Shown piece after piece: positions 50,845 through 60,242 of a stretch of DNA of 64,000 nt; within the stretch, counting starts at the first letter, position 1; each line of letters starts with the position of its first letter. Origin of the DNA: an uncultured Clostridia bacterium (GTDB taxonomy: Bacteria; Bacillota; Clostridia; Oscillospirales; Ruminococcaceae); assembly GCA_946567425.1 (NCBI GenBank), contig CAMNXF010000010.1, forward strand, positions 1-64,000, in the 5' to 3' direction. The position numbers and the translations under genes were made by a program. The notes beneath the pieces were generated by a model that was given only the letters and a program-made list of their open reading frames with translations, made no database searches and had not been told where the DNA came from.

Positions 50845-52151
50845 GGCTTATCCAGATCGACGTTGGACGGATTGTCGAGTAGCTTGCCGTCCTTGGTGAA
50901 CCGTGAGCCGTGACACGGACAATCCCACGAGCGCTCCTCGACGTTCCATTTCAGCGCGCAGCCCATGTGCGGACAGCGCGGAACGGTTGGTGTGAGCAGG
51001 GTTTTCACAGCGTTGAAGCCGTTTATCCAGAGCTGTTTTTTGAGAATGCTGCGGCTCGGGTCGAAAACCGCCGCATAGGGGTTCGGTTTGCCGAGTATCT
51101 TGTCGCGGAGAATTTCGGCGGCGGCCATGGAGTTTGTCATTCCCCACTTGTTAAAGCCCGTCGCGACGTACATATCCGGCGTGAGCGCGGAGTAGTTGCC
51201 TATATAGGGGATTCCGTCCAGCGAAATGCAGTCTTGCGCTCCCCACGCGTACTCTATCGGCAGATCGGGGTAGACGTTCTCCGCAAAAAGCTCAAGCTCT
51301 TTTCTTCGGCACGGCTCGCCCGTTTTATGCGCTTTGCCGCCTATCAGCAAGTATCCGCCGTAATTGCGGAACGACAAGCCGTTTGTGTTTTCGTCCATAT
51401 ACATTCCGTGAATGTCGGGCGCGTTTCCGAGCGCGATAACGTTGGAGCGGCTCTGATACAGCTTCAGGAAATAGCTCCCGTGCGTGTTGATAAACGGGAA
51501 GTGCGTTGCTATCACTATCTTATCGGCGGCGATCTTTGCGCGTTTTGAAAGCGCGGTCTTGCCGCTGATCTCAATTATGTGGGTATGCTCGAAAATGCGG
51601 ACGCTGTCGGACATCTCGTTCACAACGCCGAGCAGAAATTTCAGCGGCTCAAACTGCGCCTGATTTTTGAATCTCACCGCGCCGACCGTCGTTATCGGCA
51701 GTTCTGTTTTCTCACAGAACTCAGCCGCAAAGCCTATCCTCGCGAGAGCGCCTATCTCGTTTTCAAGCGCGGCGCGGCTGCCGCGCGAATAGATATAGCT
51801 GTCAAGCTTTTGGAGCTCGCAGTCGAATTTTTTGCTGAGCGCAGCGATCTTTTTCAACGCGTTTTGGTTTGCCTCGAGATACATTTTCGCTTTTTCCGTG
51901 CCGTATTCGCGTAGAATTTTTTGATAGATCAGCCCGTGCTGAAAAGTTACTTTTGCGGTAGTACGTCCCGTTATCCCGCCGCATATACGTTTGCGTTCGG
52001 CAATTATGCAGGAAACGCCGCTTTTTTGCAGCTCGTAAGCCGTCAGCAGCCCCGCGATACCTCCGCCGACGATAAGCACGTCGGCTTTTAAATTCCCGCG
52101 CGCGGCGGGAAATTCGGGCATTTGTCCGTCCGCCCATATTGACCTGTCCAT
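50841..52151 (-). CDS. FAD-dependent oxidoreductase with a C-terminal Rieske domain
   Basis: 436 residues. The N-terminal half is a DAO-type flavoprotein: ADVLIVGGGIAGLLTAYELQ, GGITGRTTAKVTFQHGL, and YVATGFNKWGMTNSMAAAEI near the FAD-closing end. The last 60 residues form a Rieske [2Fe-2S] domain with CPHMGC and CPCHGSRF (two Cys and two His ligands). The fusion is known in several Firmicutes; it suggests electron transfer from FAD to an iron-sulfur centre. Substrate unknown. No signal peptide. Confidence 0.9.
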   Translation of the reverse strand: MDRSIWADGQMPEFPAARGNLKADVLIVGGGIAGLLTAYELQKSGVSCIIAERKRICGGITGRTTAKVTFQHGLIYQKILREYGTEKAKMYLEANQNALKKIAALSKKFDCELQKLDSYIYSRGSRAALENEIGALARIGFAAEFCEKTELPITTVGAVRFKNQAQFEPLKFLLGVVNEMSDSVRIFEHTHIIEISGKTALSKRAKIAADKIVIATHFPFINTHGSYFLKLYQSRSNVIALGNAPDIHGMYMDENTNGLSFRNYGGYLLIGGKAHKTGEPCRRKELELFAENVYPDLPIEYAWGAQDCISLDGIPYIGNYSALTPDMYVATGFNKWGMTNSMAAAEILRDKILGKPNPYAAVFDPSRSILKKQLWINGFNAVKTLLTPTVPRCPHMGCALKWNVEERSWDCPCHGSRFTKDGKLLDNPSNVDLDKP

Positions 52152-52248
52152 AATTTCACCACACAGTTATTTTTTCTGTTATCTTTCCCGAAATGCGGGT
52201 AATAATTCGTGGAAAACTCCGCAAAATATCAAAAAAGAGGTGTACAAA

Positions 52249-52677
52249 ATGGAGAGATCAAGCAAAGCGAAATTGCTGCTGATAGTCGGAGAATGCCGCT
52301 CCGACGAATTTCCGGAAGGACTGCCGACCATTAAAGCGGAACACTCCGCGGACGTAAACTGCGGTTACGCGGCGGTGATAGCGGGGAAAGGCGCCGTGCT
52401 TAACATAAGCTCGGCGCTCGGAGTTATTGTTGATGAAACGTTCTCGGGAAAGATACCGCGCGGCATACAGCTTATCACCTGCGGAATATCCCCGAAAAAC
52501 ACCGTGTCGATAACCTCCCGCACTGCGGAGAAGCTCACGCTCTCCCTTAACCGCGGCATACGCACGCTGTCGGGAAAGCTCTGCGAGCCGCTGGAGCAGC
52601 CCGTTGACGTTCATGTGGACGCCGACGAATACGACGTTATGGCTGCGTTCGCGGCAAAGCTGCTGCTGGAACTGTAA
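52249..52677 (+). CDS. Soluble protein of unknown function, 142 residues
   Basis: Start at ATG 52249 with AAAGAGGTG upstream; GTG 52240 is less likely. The protein is alpha/beta, soluble, with GECRSDEFPEGLPTIKAEHS and a central stretch AAVIAGKGAVLNISSALGVI. No family recognised. It is a single gene between the FAD-Rieske gene and the third sigma pair. Confidence 0.55.
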   Translation: MERSSKAKLLLIVGECRSDEFPEGLPTIKAEHSADVNCGYAAVIAGKGAVLNISSALGVIVDETFSGKIPRGIQLITCGISPKNTVSITSRTAEKLTLSLNRGIRTLSGKLCEPLEQPVDVHVDADEYDVMAAFAAKLLLEL

Positions 52678-52762
52678 GCCGCTGCCTTTTTAGAGTATCG
52701 CTTTACCGTTAAGCAGAATATAAATTACGTTTTGTCAATGATGCGCACCCGAAAAAATATTC

Positions 52763-54364
52763 TTAATTTTTTAAGCTGATAATCTTGTCGTTTTCGCGGT
52801 CGTATAAATTTCCGTTCTCAAGAACAACGAGAGGTCCGTCAGATGATGCGGATATTACTCCGCTCGGGTTTACAGGCAGAAGACCGCCGCCCATGGTTAT
52901 GCCGTTTTCGTCTTTTGGAGCGGTCGAGTCGTAAAGCTCCATATCGCCGCTGACAAATGACGCGCCCAGCGTTGAACCGTCATCGCCGACCGTGCAGTAC
53001 TGCATTATGATATATTCGCGCTCGCCGCCATCGCCGACGGCAATTATTTTCGTGCTGCCGTCAAACAGACATTCCTCGGGCATAAACTTTGCGTAACCGG
53101 TGGTCAGCGGCGTATTCAAATGACCGAGAACCCTCCGTCCCCGATCGTCCGTGATATACAGGTATATCGTGTCCGCCGCCCACATATCAAGATAATAATC
53201 ATCCGAATAAATATAATGCCTTTCTCCGGGACGCTTGATAACGTTTATCATAATAAGCTCCACCCGTATCCCGTCAAGCTCGGCGCGGGATACTACTGCG
53301 CTTTCACCTATGGCGGGATAATCGTTATACGGCAGCGCTTCGGGATCCCAACCCGTAATATTCAGATCGTCAAAATTCAAGTTTCCGTCTTGGAGCGCCG
53401 CGCTGTCCGAAGGGAGAATGTACGCCGTATCGCCGTTCGGGTCTATAGCGAGCGTATAGCCGTATTTTGGATCAGTAAAGGTTATGTCGCTGCTCTGATA
53501 AAATCCCGACGAGACTTGATATCCGTGCCCCCAGCCGCCGATACGTCCGAAGCCCCATATTACATAATGCATACCGTTCGCCGAAATGCCGTTCTCATCA
53601 AACCGTCCACTGTTGTACGTGCTTCCGAGACGGCAATTGTAAAACGTCGCTATCGGCGCGTCGTTTTCCTCGTCGTAGTCGGCGATCTGCATAAGGACAT
53701 AACGCTGCTCGCCGACGCTATGCGGCTTAAACCTGAACAGCCGTGTTCCCTCGCCGACAAAGCAGTTTTTGTGAATAAACTTCATTTCTTCGTTCCCGTG
53801 CGGAGTAACGTATTCCACAAGGAGTTTTCTGCCCTTATTGTCGGTAATATACAGCACAATATCCTTTGCTCCGTAATAGTTTAAATAGTCATGACCGTTC
53901 TCGGAATATTCCTCTCCCGGGAGCTTTGTGATATCGTGCAGTATAAGCGAGACTTTAATACCGTCCAATTCGGCGGCGGAAAAGACGGCGCTCTCGCCAA
54001 TGCCCGCGTTTCCGCATATCCCGTCGGACAGATAGTCTTCGGGATTCCAGCCCCTGATAAAATCAGGCTCGGGCTTGAATACGCTCTCGGAGACATCCGA
54101 ACTGTTTTCCGAACCCGAGACGCTTTCGGAGATGAAGTTCGGCTCCGAATTATTCACGGGATATTGCGGAATGCCGTTATGGCTTCTCACGGCGAGCACC
54201 GTCACAAGCACCGCCGCGCACGCGGCAGCGCTGAGAACGTACCTTAATACGGGCGGACGCGTATACGGTATTTCTACGGTTTCCATACGCGGGATATCGA
54301 GCGTGCTTTCGACAAGCTTGCCGTCTATCTCGCCGATTATGTCCAAAAATTCGTTTTTTGTCAT
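52763..54364 (-). CDS. Single-pass membrane protein with duplicated outer domain, putative anti-sigma partner 3
   Basis: 533 residues. The cytoplasmic head has the shared motif IIGEIDGKLVESTLDIPR, then one transmembrane segment (LRYVLSAAACAAVLVTVLAV, about 40-59). Outside the membrane a domain of about 125 residues occurs twice: first copy with SAAELDGIKVSLILHDITK and KDIVLYITDNKGRKLL, second copy with SRAELDGIRVELIMINVIK and DTIYLYITDDRGRRVL. It overlaps the sigma gene by 4 nt. The duplication is internal to the signal-exposed part, suggesting two similar ligand or partner sites. Role inferred from position. Confidence 0.72.
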   Translation of the reverse strand: MTKNEFLDIIGEIDGKLVESTLDIPRMETVEIPYTRPPVLRYVLSAAACAAVLVTVLAVRSHNGIPQYPVNNSEPNFISESVSGSENSSDVSESVFKPEPDFIRGWNPEDYLSDGICGNAGIGESAVFSAAELDGIKVSLILHDITKLPGEEYSENGHDYLNYYGAKDIVLYITDNKGRKLLVEYVTPHGNEEMKFIHKNCFVGEGTRLFRFKPHSVGEQRYVLMQIADYDEENDAPIATFYNCRLGSTYNSGRFDENGISANGMHYVIWGFGRIGGWGHGYQVSSGFYQSSDITFTDPKYGYTLAIDPNGDTAYILPSDSAALQDGNLNFDDLNITGWDPEALPYNDYPAIGESAVVSRAELDGIRVELIMINVIKRPGERHYIYSDDYYLDMWAADTIYLYITDDRGRRVLGHLNTPLTTGYAKFMPEECLFDGSTKIIAVGDGGEREYIIMQYCTVGDDGSTLGASFVSGDMELYDSTAPKDENGITMGGGLLPVNPSGVISASSDGPLVVLENGNLYDRENDKIISLKN

Positions 54365-54918
54365 ATTTCAAACCCCCTTTTGTGCAGATATTCCTTCAGT
54401 TTTTTTCGTATTCTTGTAAGCGTTACCGTGACGTTGCTCTCCGACATTCCGAAACGCTCCGCAAGCTCCGGTATTCCGCAGCAATGCCAATAGCGACGGA
54501 TAAACAATTGCCGTTTAAGCTCGGGCAGCTTGTACAGGAATTCGTTGATCGTTTTCACAAGTTCCTTGCGTTCCGCTTCGCTTTCGATCGAGTTATTGCC
54601 CGAAACATACTCGTCAAGTTCGTCAAACGACAACGGGTCAGCGCCGCCGCGTTTTTCGGCACGCCGCAGACGCAGCTGCATAAGCGCGATATTCCGCGTT
54701 ATAGTCGCGGTAAATGTCGGCAGCGACGACGGATTTGCGGGCGGAATCGAGTTCCAGACTTGGAAATACGTGTCGTTGAGGCACTGCTCCGTCTCGGTAA
54801 AATCTCCGAGAATCTTCTGCGCGACCGCGCCGCAGAGCTTGCCGTATTTTTTGGACAGCTCAATTACAGCCGATTCGCTGCGGTTTTCAAGCAGTTCAAT
54901 GATCTGTTCGTCTTCCAA
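54361..54918 (-). CDS. ECF-like sigma factor 3
   Basis: 185 residues from TTG 54918, chosen because GGGGG lies upstream and the protein then starts with EDEQIIELLENRSESAV, aligned with its two paralogues. Region 2: TETEQCLNDTYFQVWNSIPP; region 4: LFIRRYWHCCGIPELAERFG and VTLTRIRKKLKEYLHKRGFE. It overlaps its membrane partner by 4 nt. No clear promoter seen. Confidence 0.85.
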   Translation of the reverse strand: MEDEQIIELLENRSESAVIELSKKYGKLCGAVAQKILGDFTETEQCLNDTYFQVWNSIPPANPSSLPTFTATITRNIALMQLRLRRAEKRGGADPLSFDELDEYVSGNNSIESEAERKELVKTINEFLYKLPELKRQLFIRRYWHCCGIPELAERFGMSESNVTVTLTRIRKKLKEYLHKRGFEI

Positions 54919-55040
54919 GAGCTTACCCCCTAATTTGTTTTCTATAATGTAAGATGCAATTTTTTCGGGATCACTACACTTTTTTCTGTTTTTAATTTTT
55001 TGCAATGACGGAGTGGGCTGAAAAAATCGCGCGGCAAAGA

Positions 55041-55067
55041 AAAACGCCGTTGAGTTCACGGCGTTTT
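55041..55067 (-). terminator. Terminator after the second solute-binding lipoprotein
   Basis: A perfect 10-bp stem (AAAACGCCGT 55041-55050, ACGGCGTTTT 55058-55067) with a 7-nt loop; on the minus strand the T-rich arm continues into TTCTTT. It lies after the lipoprotein stop at 55115. Confidence 0.75.
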
Positions 55068-55114
55068 GATTTATTATTTCAGCATGGTTTTGCGGAGGCT
55101 CTCTGCGGCAAGGC

Positions 55115-56443
55115 TCATATAACTGCGTTTATCCTTTCCAGATCGCGGTCTATAACGCTCAGATCGTTTTGCAGCGCGTAGCCGCCGTAGTACATACTGT
55201 CAAGCGCCGTAAGCAGCTCGCTTATTGCGGCGTTTGCCTCGCTGTCAAGGCATTGCCCGTCAACTATCAGCGGCTCCATATTATCGCTTTCGCGGATAAG
55301 CTCGATCCATTCGGCATCGGAGCGCAAAAGCCCGAGCTTCCTCATCTGCTTTTCGCGGAATTTGCGCCCGTCCTCACCCGCGTCGGCAAGGCGAGAGGAG
55401 TTGATAAAGCTGGCAGCGCCCGTAATATTTTTTGCTCCCTTTGGCACAAGAAATCCTTCCGAGACGGCTTTTACCGTATATTTTCCGATTTTGGTGCATT
55501 CGGGGTAGGGGACTATGCCGACGTTTATTTCAGCTTGGCGGAGTTTTCCGATAATGCTCTCGTCTGCAGACATAAACACCGCCGATAAATCCGTGATCGC
55601 CGAAATGTTTTGGTTTTCCTGATTACATGAAAAGTGCGCGAAAAAGTCTTCCAGTTCGGCAAACAATGTGCCGTTAAGGCAGTTGTTTGAGAGCTTGCCC
55701 GTTTCGTCGCGCCTTACCGGCGAGTTATCCATTGTCGCAAAGACGTTGTCGGCGATATCCTCGCCGTAAATATCGTTTACGGTATCGAACGCCGCGCGGA
55801 ACAGCTCTGTGCATTCGTCCAGACTTTCCCACGTCCATTCGCCATTTTTCCAGAGTTTTTCGGGGTCGGGGATATTGTACTGCACGAACGTCATTTTATC
55901 GTATACCAGAAGCTGCGGCGAAACCGTGATGCTTGTCGGATAAAAATAGCGGCTGCCTTTAAAGGTGTAATGGTCGACGTACTCTCTGAACGAATCCCAT
56001 TGCGGAGCGGAAACATCCATATATGACGTAAGGTCCTCGTACATATTTCGTGACATAAGCAGCGGGAATGAGTTCTCGCGCTTGTCGGTAAGGTCGGGCG
56101 ACAGATCGGAGCTTATAAGCTCCGACAATCTGGCTTCGTATGCGTCATCGCTTATATGTTCTATCGTGATGAGTGAAGCTGCGTCGGCGTTTACGGACTT
56201 CGCGTACATTTCGAGCGCGGGGGACCCCTCAATCTCGCGGCAGCCGAGGTAACTAAGGTGGGGAGACGCAGATTTGTTTACGTTGTCGGGGATCTCAAAC
56301 GCAGAAGCAACGTAGCTTTCGTCGGAGTAGGCAGTCGTTTTGTAAATCGAACTGTTGACTGCGGACGGAGCTCCGGAACAGCCGCAGCCTAATAAAACCG
56401 CACAGCAAAGCACCACGGCAAGTATTTTACGGATAGTTTTCAC
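55115..56443 (-). CDS. Extracellular solute-binding lipoprotein 2
   Basis: 442 residues from GTG 56443 (GGGGGG upstream; the promoter at 56489-56517 fits). The signal peptide ends in the lipobox VLLGC. The body resembles family-1 solute-binding proteins: SPDLTDKRENSFPLLMSRNM, TSYMDVSAPQWDSFREYVDH, KLWKNGEWTWESLDECTELF, and VKAVSEGFLVPKGAKN. It probably binds a carbohydrate or similar solute outside the cell. No transporter genes are adjacent. The lipoprotein at 1109 belongs to the same broad superfamily. Confidence 0.72.
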   Translation of the reverse strand: MKTIRKILAVVLCCAVLLGCGCSGAPSAVNSSIYKTTAYSDESYVASAFEIPDNVNKSASPHLSYLGCREIEGSPALEMYAKSVNADAASLITIEHISDDAYEARLSELISSDLSPDLTDKRENSFPLLMSRNMYEDLTSYMDVSAPQWDSFREYVDHYTFKGSRYFYPTSITVSPQLLVYDKMTFVQYNIPDPEKLWKNGEWTWESLDECTELFRAAFDTVNDIYGEDIADNVFATMDNSPVRRDETGKLSNNCLNGTLFAELEDFFAHFSCNQENQNISAITDLSAVFMSADESIIGKLRQAEINVGIVPYPECTKIGKYTVKAVSEGFLVPKGAKNITGAASFINSSRLADAGEDGRKFREKQMRKLGLLRSDAEWIELIRESDNMEPLIVDGQCLDSEANAAISELLTALDSMYYGGYALQNDLSVIDRDLERINAVI

Positions 56444-56488
56444 GCGTATCCCCCCTTTTCGGTTTTTTCCGCCTATTTTCACATTTAC

Positions 56489-56517
56489 ATTATAGCACAC
56501 TATTGTGAAATAGTCAA
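56489..56517 (-). promoter_or_regulatory. Promoter of solute-binding lipoprotein 2
   Basis: On the minus strand, TTGACT (56512-56517), a 17-nt spacer and TATAAT (56489-56494). The spacer contains the near-palindrome CACAATAGTGTG, a possible repressor site. Confidence 0.8.
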
Positions 56518-56655
56518 GCGGTAATTTATTATTAAGGCGAAGCAAAAAGAAATTATGCTTGTAAATGCTTCTAAATATTCAACTGCAATTTTGTTGAAAT
56601 TGCTGAAATACAAAAGTTTTTCCGTTTCTCTGTCAATCTTTGTTGAATCAAGTAC

Positions 56656-56684
56656 TTGTATAAATCGGGCAAATGTGGTACAAT
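56656..56684 (+). promoter_or_regulatory. Promoter of purB
   Basis: TTGTAT (56656-56661), a 17-nt spacer and TACAAT (56679-56684), 40 nt before the ATG. No purine riboswitch or PurR box is evident. Confidence 0.6.
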
Positions 56685-56723
56685 GTATATTGAATAATTA
56701 TCATTTTAAGGAGAATATCTCTT

Positions 56724-58160
56724 ATGTCAAAAAATTACAATTCGTATGAAAGTCCGTTCTGCACGCGCTACGCAAGCCCCGAGATGCAGTTTATCTTCTC
56801 GGCGGACAAAAAATTCACGACGTGGAGACGGCTCTGGGTGGCTCTCGCGAGAGCGGAAATGAAACTCGGTCTGCCCGTTACTCAGGAGCAGGTGAGCGAG
56901 CTTGAGGCACATATCGACGATATCAACTACGATGTTGCCGAAAAGCGTGAAAAGGAGGTTCGTCACGATGTAATGAGCCACGTCTACGCCTACGGACAGC
57001 AGTGCCCCAAGGCGGCAGGGATAATCCACCTCGGCGCTACGTCGTGCTACGTCGGCGACAATACCGATATAATAATAATGCGCGACGCGCTGCTGCTCGT
57101 CAAGAAAAAGCTGCTGAACGTTATCGCAAATCTGGCGAAATTCGCTGAGGAATACAAGGCGATGCCGTGTCTCGCGTACACTCACCTGCAGCCCGCTCAG
57201 CCCACCACCGTAGGAAAGCGTGCGACGCTCTGGATGAACGAGCTGCTTATGGACTTGGAGGAGGTCGAGTACCGTATCGACAACCTCAAGCTGCTCGGAC
57301 AAAAGGGCACGACGGGCACACAGGCTTCGTTCGTAGAGCTTTTCAAGGGCGAGGGCACCAAAATAAAGGAGCTGGAGAAGATGATAGCCGAGGAAATGGG
57401 CTTCTCGGTGTGTGTTCCCGTAAGCGGACAGACCTACTCGCGCAAGATCGACAGTCAGGTGCTGGCAACGCTCTCCGGTATCGCGCAGAGCTGCTCGAAA
57501 TTCAGCAACGATCTGCGTCTGCTCCAGAATTTCGAGGAAATGGCAGAGCCGTTCGAGAAGAACCAGATAGGCTCGTCGGCAATGCCGTACAAGCGCAATC
57601 CCATGCGCAGCGAGCGCATTACGTCGCTTGCACGTTATGTGATGATAGATGCGCTCAATCCTGCGTTTACAGCGGGGACGCAGTGGTTCGAGAGAACGCT
57701 TGACGACAGCGCCAACAAGCGCGTTTCCGTCGCGGAGGGTTTCCTCGCGGTGGACGCTATCCTCAATATAATGATGAACGTCACGGACGGTATCGTAGTG
57801 TTCCCCGAGATGGTAAAACGCCGCCTTATGGCAAAGCTGCCGTTTATGGCGACGGAGAATATAATGATGAGAGCGGTCGAGAACGGCGGCAACCGTCAGG
57901 AGCTCCACGAGGAGCTGCGGCAGCACTCCCACGCTGCGGCGGCACAGGTGCGCGCGGGCGGCGAGAACGATCTTCCCGAGCGTATCGCGAACGATCCCGC
58001 GTTCAAGATAACGAAAGAGGAGATCGAGGCGCTGCTTATCCCCGAGAATTACGTCGGCAGAGCGCCCGAGCAGACGGAGGAGTTCCTCGCGGAATTTATC
58101 AGACCGCTGTTGGAGAAGAATAAGGAGTTGCTTGGCGAAAAGGCGGAGCTGAGCGTATAA
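56724..58160 (+). CDS. purB: Adenylosuccinate lyase
   Basis: 478 residues with the fumarase/aspartase superfamily signature GSSAMPYKRNPMRSERI. LGATSCYVGDNTDI carries the T-S pair before the first catalytic region, and TGTQASFVELFKG the second. It cleaves adenylosuccinate and SAICAR in purine synthesis. AAGGAG ribosome site. It is the first gene of a run with recJ, rel and the GIY-YIG protein; no other pur genes lie here. Confidence 0.94.
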   Translation: MSKNYNSYESPFCTRYASPEMQFIFSADKKFTTWRRLWVALARAEMKLGLPVTQEQVSELEAHIDDINYDVAEKREKEVRHDVMSHVYAYGQQCPKAAGIIHLGATSCYVGDNTDIIIMRDALLLVKKKLLNVIANLAKFAEEYKAMPCLAYTHLQPAQPTTVGKRATLWMNELLMDLEEVEYRIDNLKLLGQKGTTGTQASFVELFKGEGTKIKELEKMIAEEMGFSVCVPVSGQTYSRKIDSQVLATLSGIAQSCSKFSNDLRLLQNFEEMAEPFEKNQIGSSAMPYKRNPMRSERITSLARYVMIDALNPAFTAGTQWFERTLDDSANKRVSVAEGFLAVDAILNIMMNVTDGIVVFPEMVKRRLMAKLPFMATENIMMRAVENGGNRQELHEELRQHSHAAAAQVRAGGENDLPERIANDPAFKITKEEIEALLIPENYVGRAPEQTEEFLAEFIRPLLEKNKELLGEKAELSV

Positions 58161-58176
58161 GGGAGCGTTTGAGTTT

Positions 58177-60198
58177 ATGAAACAATGGATCGTGCCGACT
58201 GCGGTCACAACGGCGAATAATGAGATCATCGGACAGTTCGGGGATTTTCTCGGCGGCATACTGATAAGGCGCGGTATTGTGACGCTTGACGGCGCGAGGG
58301 CTTTTTTCGGGTGCGATCATCTTTCCGATCCCTTGCTTATGAGCGATATGAAACAGGCTGTGGAAACCGTGCGCGCGGCTCTGGACGGGGATAAACGTAT
58401 AACGGTTTTCGGCGATTACGACTGCGACGGAGTTTGCGCCACGGTAATGCTGTACAGCTATCTGGAGGCTCAGGGCGCGGACGTGGACTTTTATATCCCC
58501 GACCGCAGCGAGGGCTACGGAATGAGTGTCGGGGCGCTTGAAAAGATCGCCGCGAACGGCACGGAGCTTATTATTACGGTGGACAACGGTATCTCGGCGG
58601 TCAAGGAGGCGGAATTCTTAAAAAGTAAGGGTGTTGAGCTGCTGATAACCGATCACCACCAACCGAACGCAAGCTTGCCCGAGTGCGCGGCGTGCGTCGA
58701 CCCGAACCGTGCGGACGACCCGTCGCCGTTCAAGGACTTATGCGGCGCGGGCGTTGTGCTGAAGCTGCTTGCGGCGCTGGAGGAGGACGAGGAGTTTGTT
58801 CTGGACAGCTACGCCGACCTTGCCGCTGTGGCGACTATCGGCGACGTAATGCCGCTGAAAGGCGAGAACCGCTACATAGTTCAGCGCGGTCTGGAGAATA
58901 TACGGAACGAGCAGAACGCGGGATTGACGGCGCTGATAAAGTCGGCGCGGAGACCCGTCGAAAAGATCACCTCGACCGACATTGCGTTTACGGTTTGCCC
59001 GAGAATAAACGCGGCGGGCAGGATAGTTCACGCGGAAAAGGCGGCGCGGCTGCTGCTCTGCGAGGACGACGCGGACACGGCAAGACATCTCGCCGAGGAG
59101 CTTGAACTGCTGAACGGCAAGCGTAAGACCGAGGAAAACAAAATTCTGGCAGACGTTAAAAAGATGCTTGACGAAAATCCGCGCATACTTAAGGAGCGCG
59201 TTATCGTGCTAGCGGGAGAGGGCTGGCACCACGGCGTTATCGGGATAGTATGCGCGAAGGTTCTTGAGAAGTACGACAAGCCCGTCGTGATGATGTCGGT
59301 CGGGAATGGTAAAGCACGCGGTTCGGTGAGGAGCATCGAGGGTTTTTCGGTGCATAAAATGCTTATGGAGTGCTCCGCGCCGCTGACGGCGTTCGGAGGT
59401 CACCCCGGCGCGGGAGGGTTCTCGCTGCCCGCAGATAAGGTAGGAGAGTTTACTGCGCTTATTCATAAGTACGCGCGGGAGTTTTACCCGAAAATGCCGC
59501 AGCCCTGTATCTGCGCCGATATGGAAGTGACCTGCGCCGACCTTACTGCCGAAAATGTAAAACAGCTTTCAAAGATAGAACCGCTCGGCGAACGCAATCC
59601 CGTGCCGCGCTTCTTGCTGCGGAACTGCATTGTCAAGGGCAAGCGGGCGATGAGGGACGGGCTGTACACCTCTTTCGATGCAGAGTCGGGCGGCGTTACG
59701 CTGAGGACGATAACCTTCAAGGTGCCGTTTGAGAAGTTTTTGCCGAACGTCGGTGATAAAATAGATATGATCGCGACGGCGGAGATCAACGAATACAACG
59801 GCAAGGAAAGCGCGGAATTAAGGCTTGTGGACTATCGCCCGTCGGGTTTCCGCGAGGACAGATTTTTCGCGGCGGAGCGCGTTTACGAGGAAATATGCCG
59901 CGGCGAGGGCTGCGACAAGCGTCTCGCGCCGAGAGTTATCCCGCAAAGCCGCGAGGATCTTATGAGGATATACGATCTGGTGAAAAAGAGCGGCGGCAAG
60001 CGCACAGCCGAGGAGCTTGCGATGTTTGAAGGCAGCGTGAATTACTGTATGCTGAGAATAACGCTCGACGCGTTCGCCGAGGCGAAAATGGTTGAGCTCG
60101 GCGGGGACTGTGCGCCGAGGACACTGCCTGTCACGGAAAAGCGCGATTTGTTCGCGAGCGGCTTACTGTTTGAACTGAATAAGCAATTCAAGGGGTAA
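58177..60198 (+). CDS. recJ: Single-stranded-DNA exonuclease RecJ
   Basis: 673 residues. DHH phosphoesterase motifs: VFGDYDCDGVCATVMLYSYL, LIITVDNGISAVKEAEFLKS, LLITDHHQPN (motif III) and DPNRADDPSPFKDLCGAGVV. The DHHA1 domain has GHPGAGGFSLPADKV (GGHxxAAG-type), followed by an OB fold and a C-terminal part typical of Firmicute RecJ. It degrades single-stranded DNA 5' to 3' in recombination and repair. GGGAG site, 16 nt after purB. Confidence 0.93.
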   Translation: MKQWIVPTAVTTANNEIIGQFGDFLGGILIRRGIVTLDGARAFFGCDHLSDPLLMSDMKQAVETVRAALDGDKRITVFGDYDCDGVCATVMLYSYLEAQGADVDFYIPDRSEGYGMSVGALEKIAANGTELIITVDNGISAVKEAEFLKSKGVELLITDHHQPNASLPECAACVDPNRADDPSPFKDLCGAGVVLKLLAALEEDEEFVLDSYADLAAVATIGDVMPLKGENRYIVQRGLENIRNEQNAGLTALIKSARRPVEKITSTDIAFTVCPRINAAGRIVHAEKAARLLLCEDDADTARHLAEELELLNGKRKTEENKILADVKKMLDENPRILKERVIVLAGEGWHHGVIGIVCAKVLEKYDKPVVMMSVGNGKARGSVRSIEGFSVHKMLMECSAPLTAFGGHPGAGGFSLPADKVGEFTALIHKYAREFYPKMPQPCICADMEVTCADLTAENVKQLSKIEPLGERNPVPRFLLRNCIVKGKRAMRDGLYTSFDAESGGVTLRTITFKVPFEKFLPNVGDKIDMIATAEINEYNGKESAELRLVDYRPSGFREDRFFAAERVYEEICRGEGCDKRLAPRVIPQSREDLMRIYDLVKKSGGKRTAEELAMFEGSVNYCMLRITLDAFAEAKMVELGGDCAPRTLPVTEKRDLFASGLLFELNKQFKG

Positions 60199-60242
60199 AC
60201 ATTATGCGCAAAGCGCAGTTTGCTTTCGGAATAGGAGATAAG

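Noticed and set aside
56727..58259. A 510-codon open frame antisense to purB
   Set aside because: Same reasoning: the plus strand encodes an unmistakable adenylosuccinate lyase.
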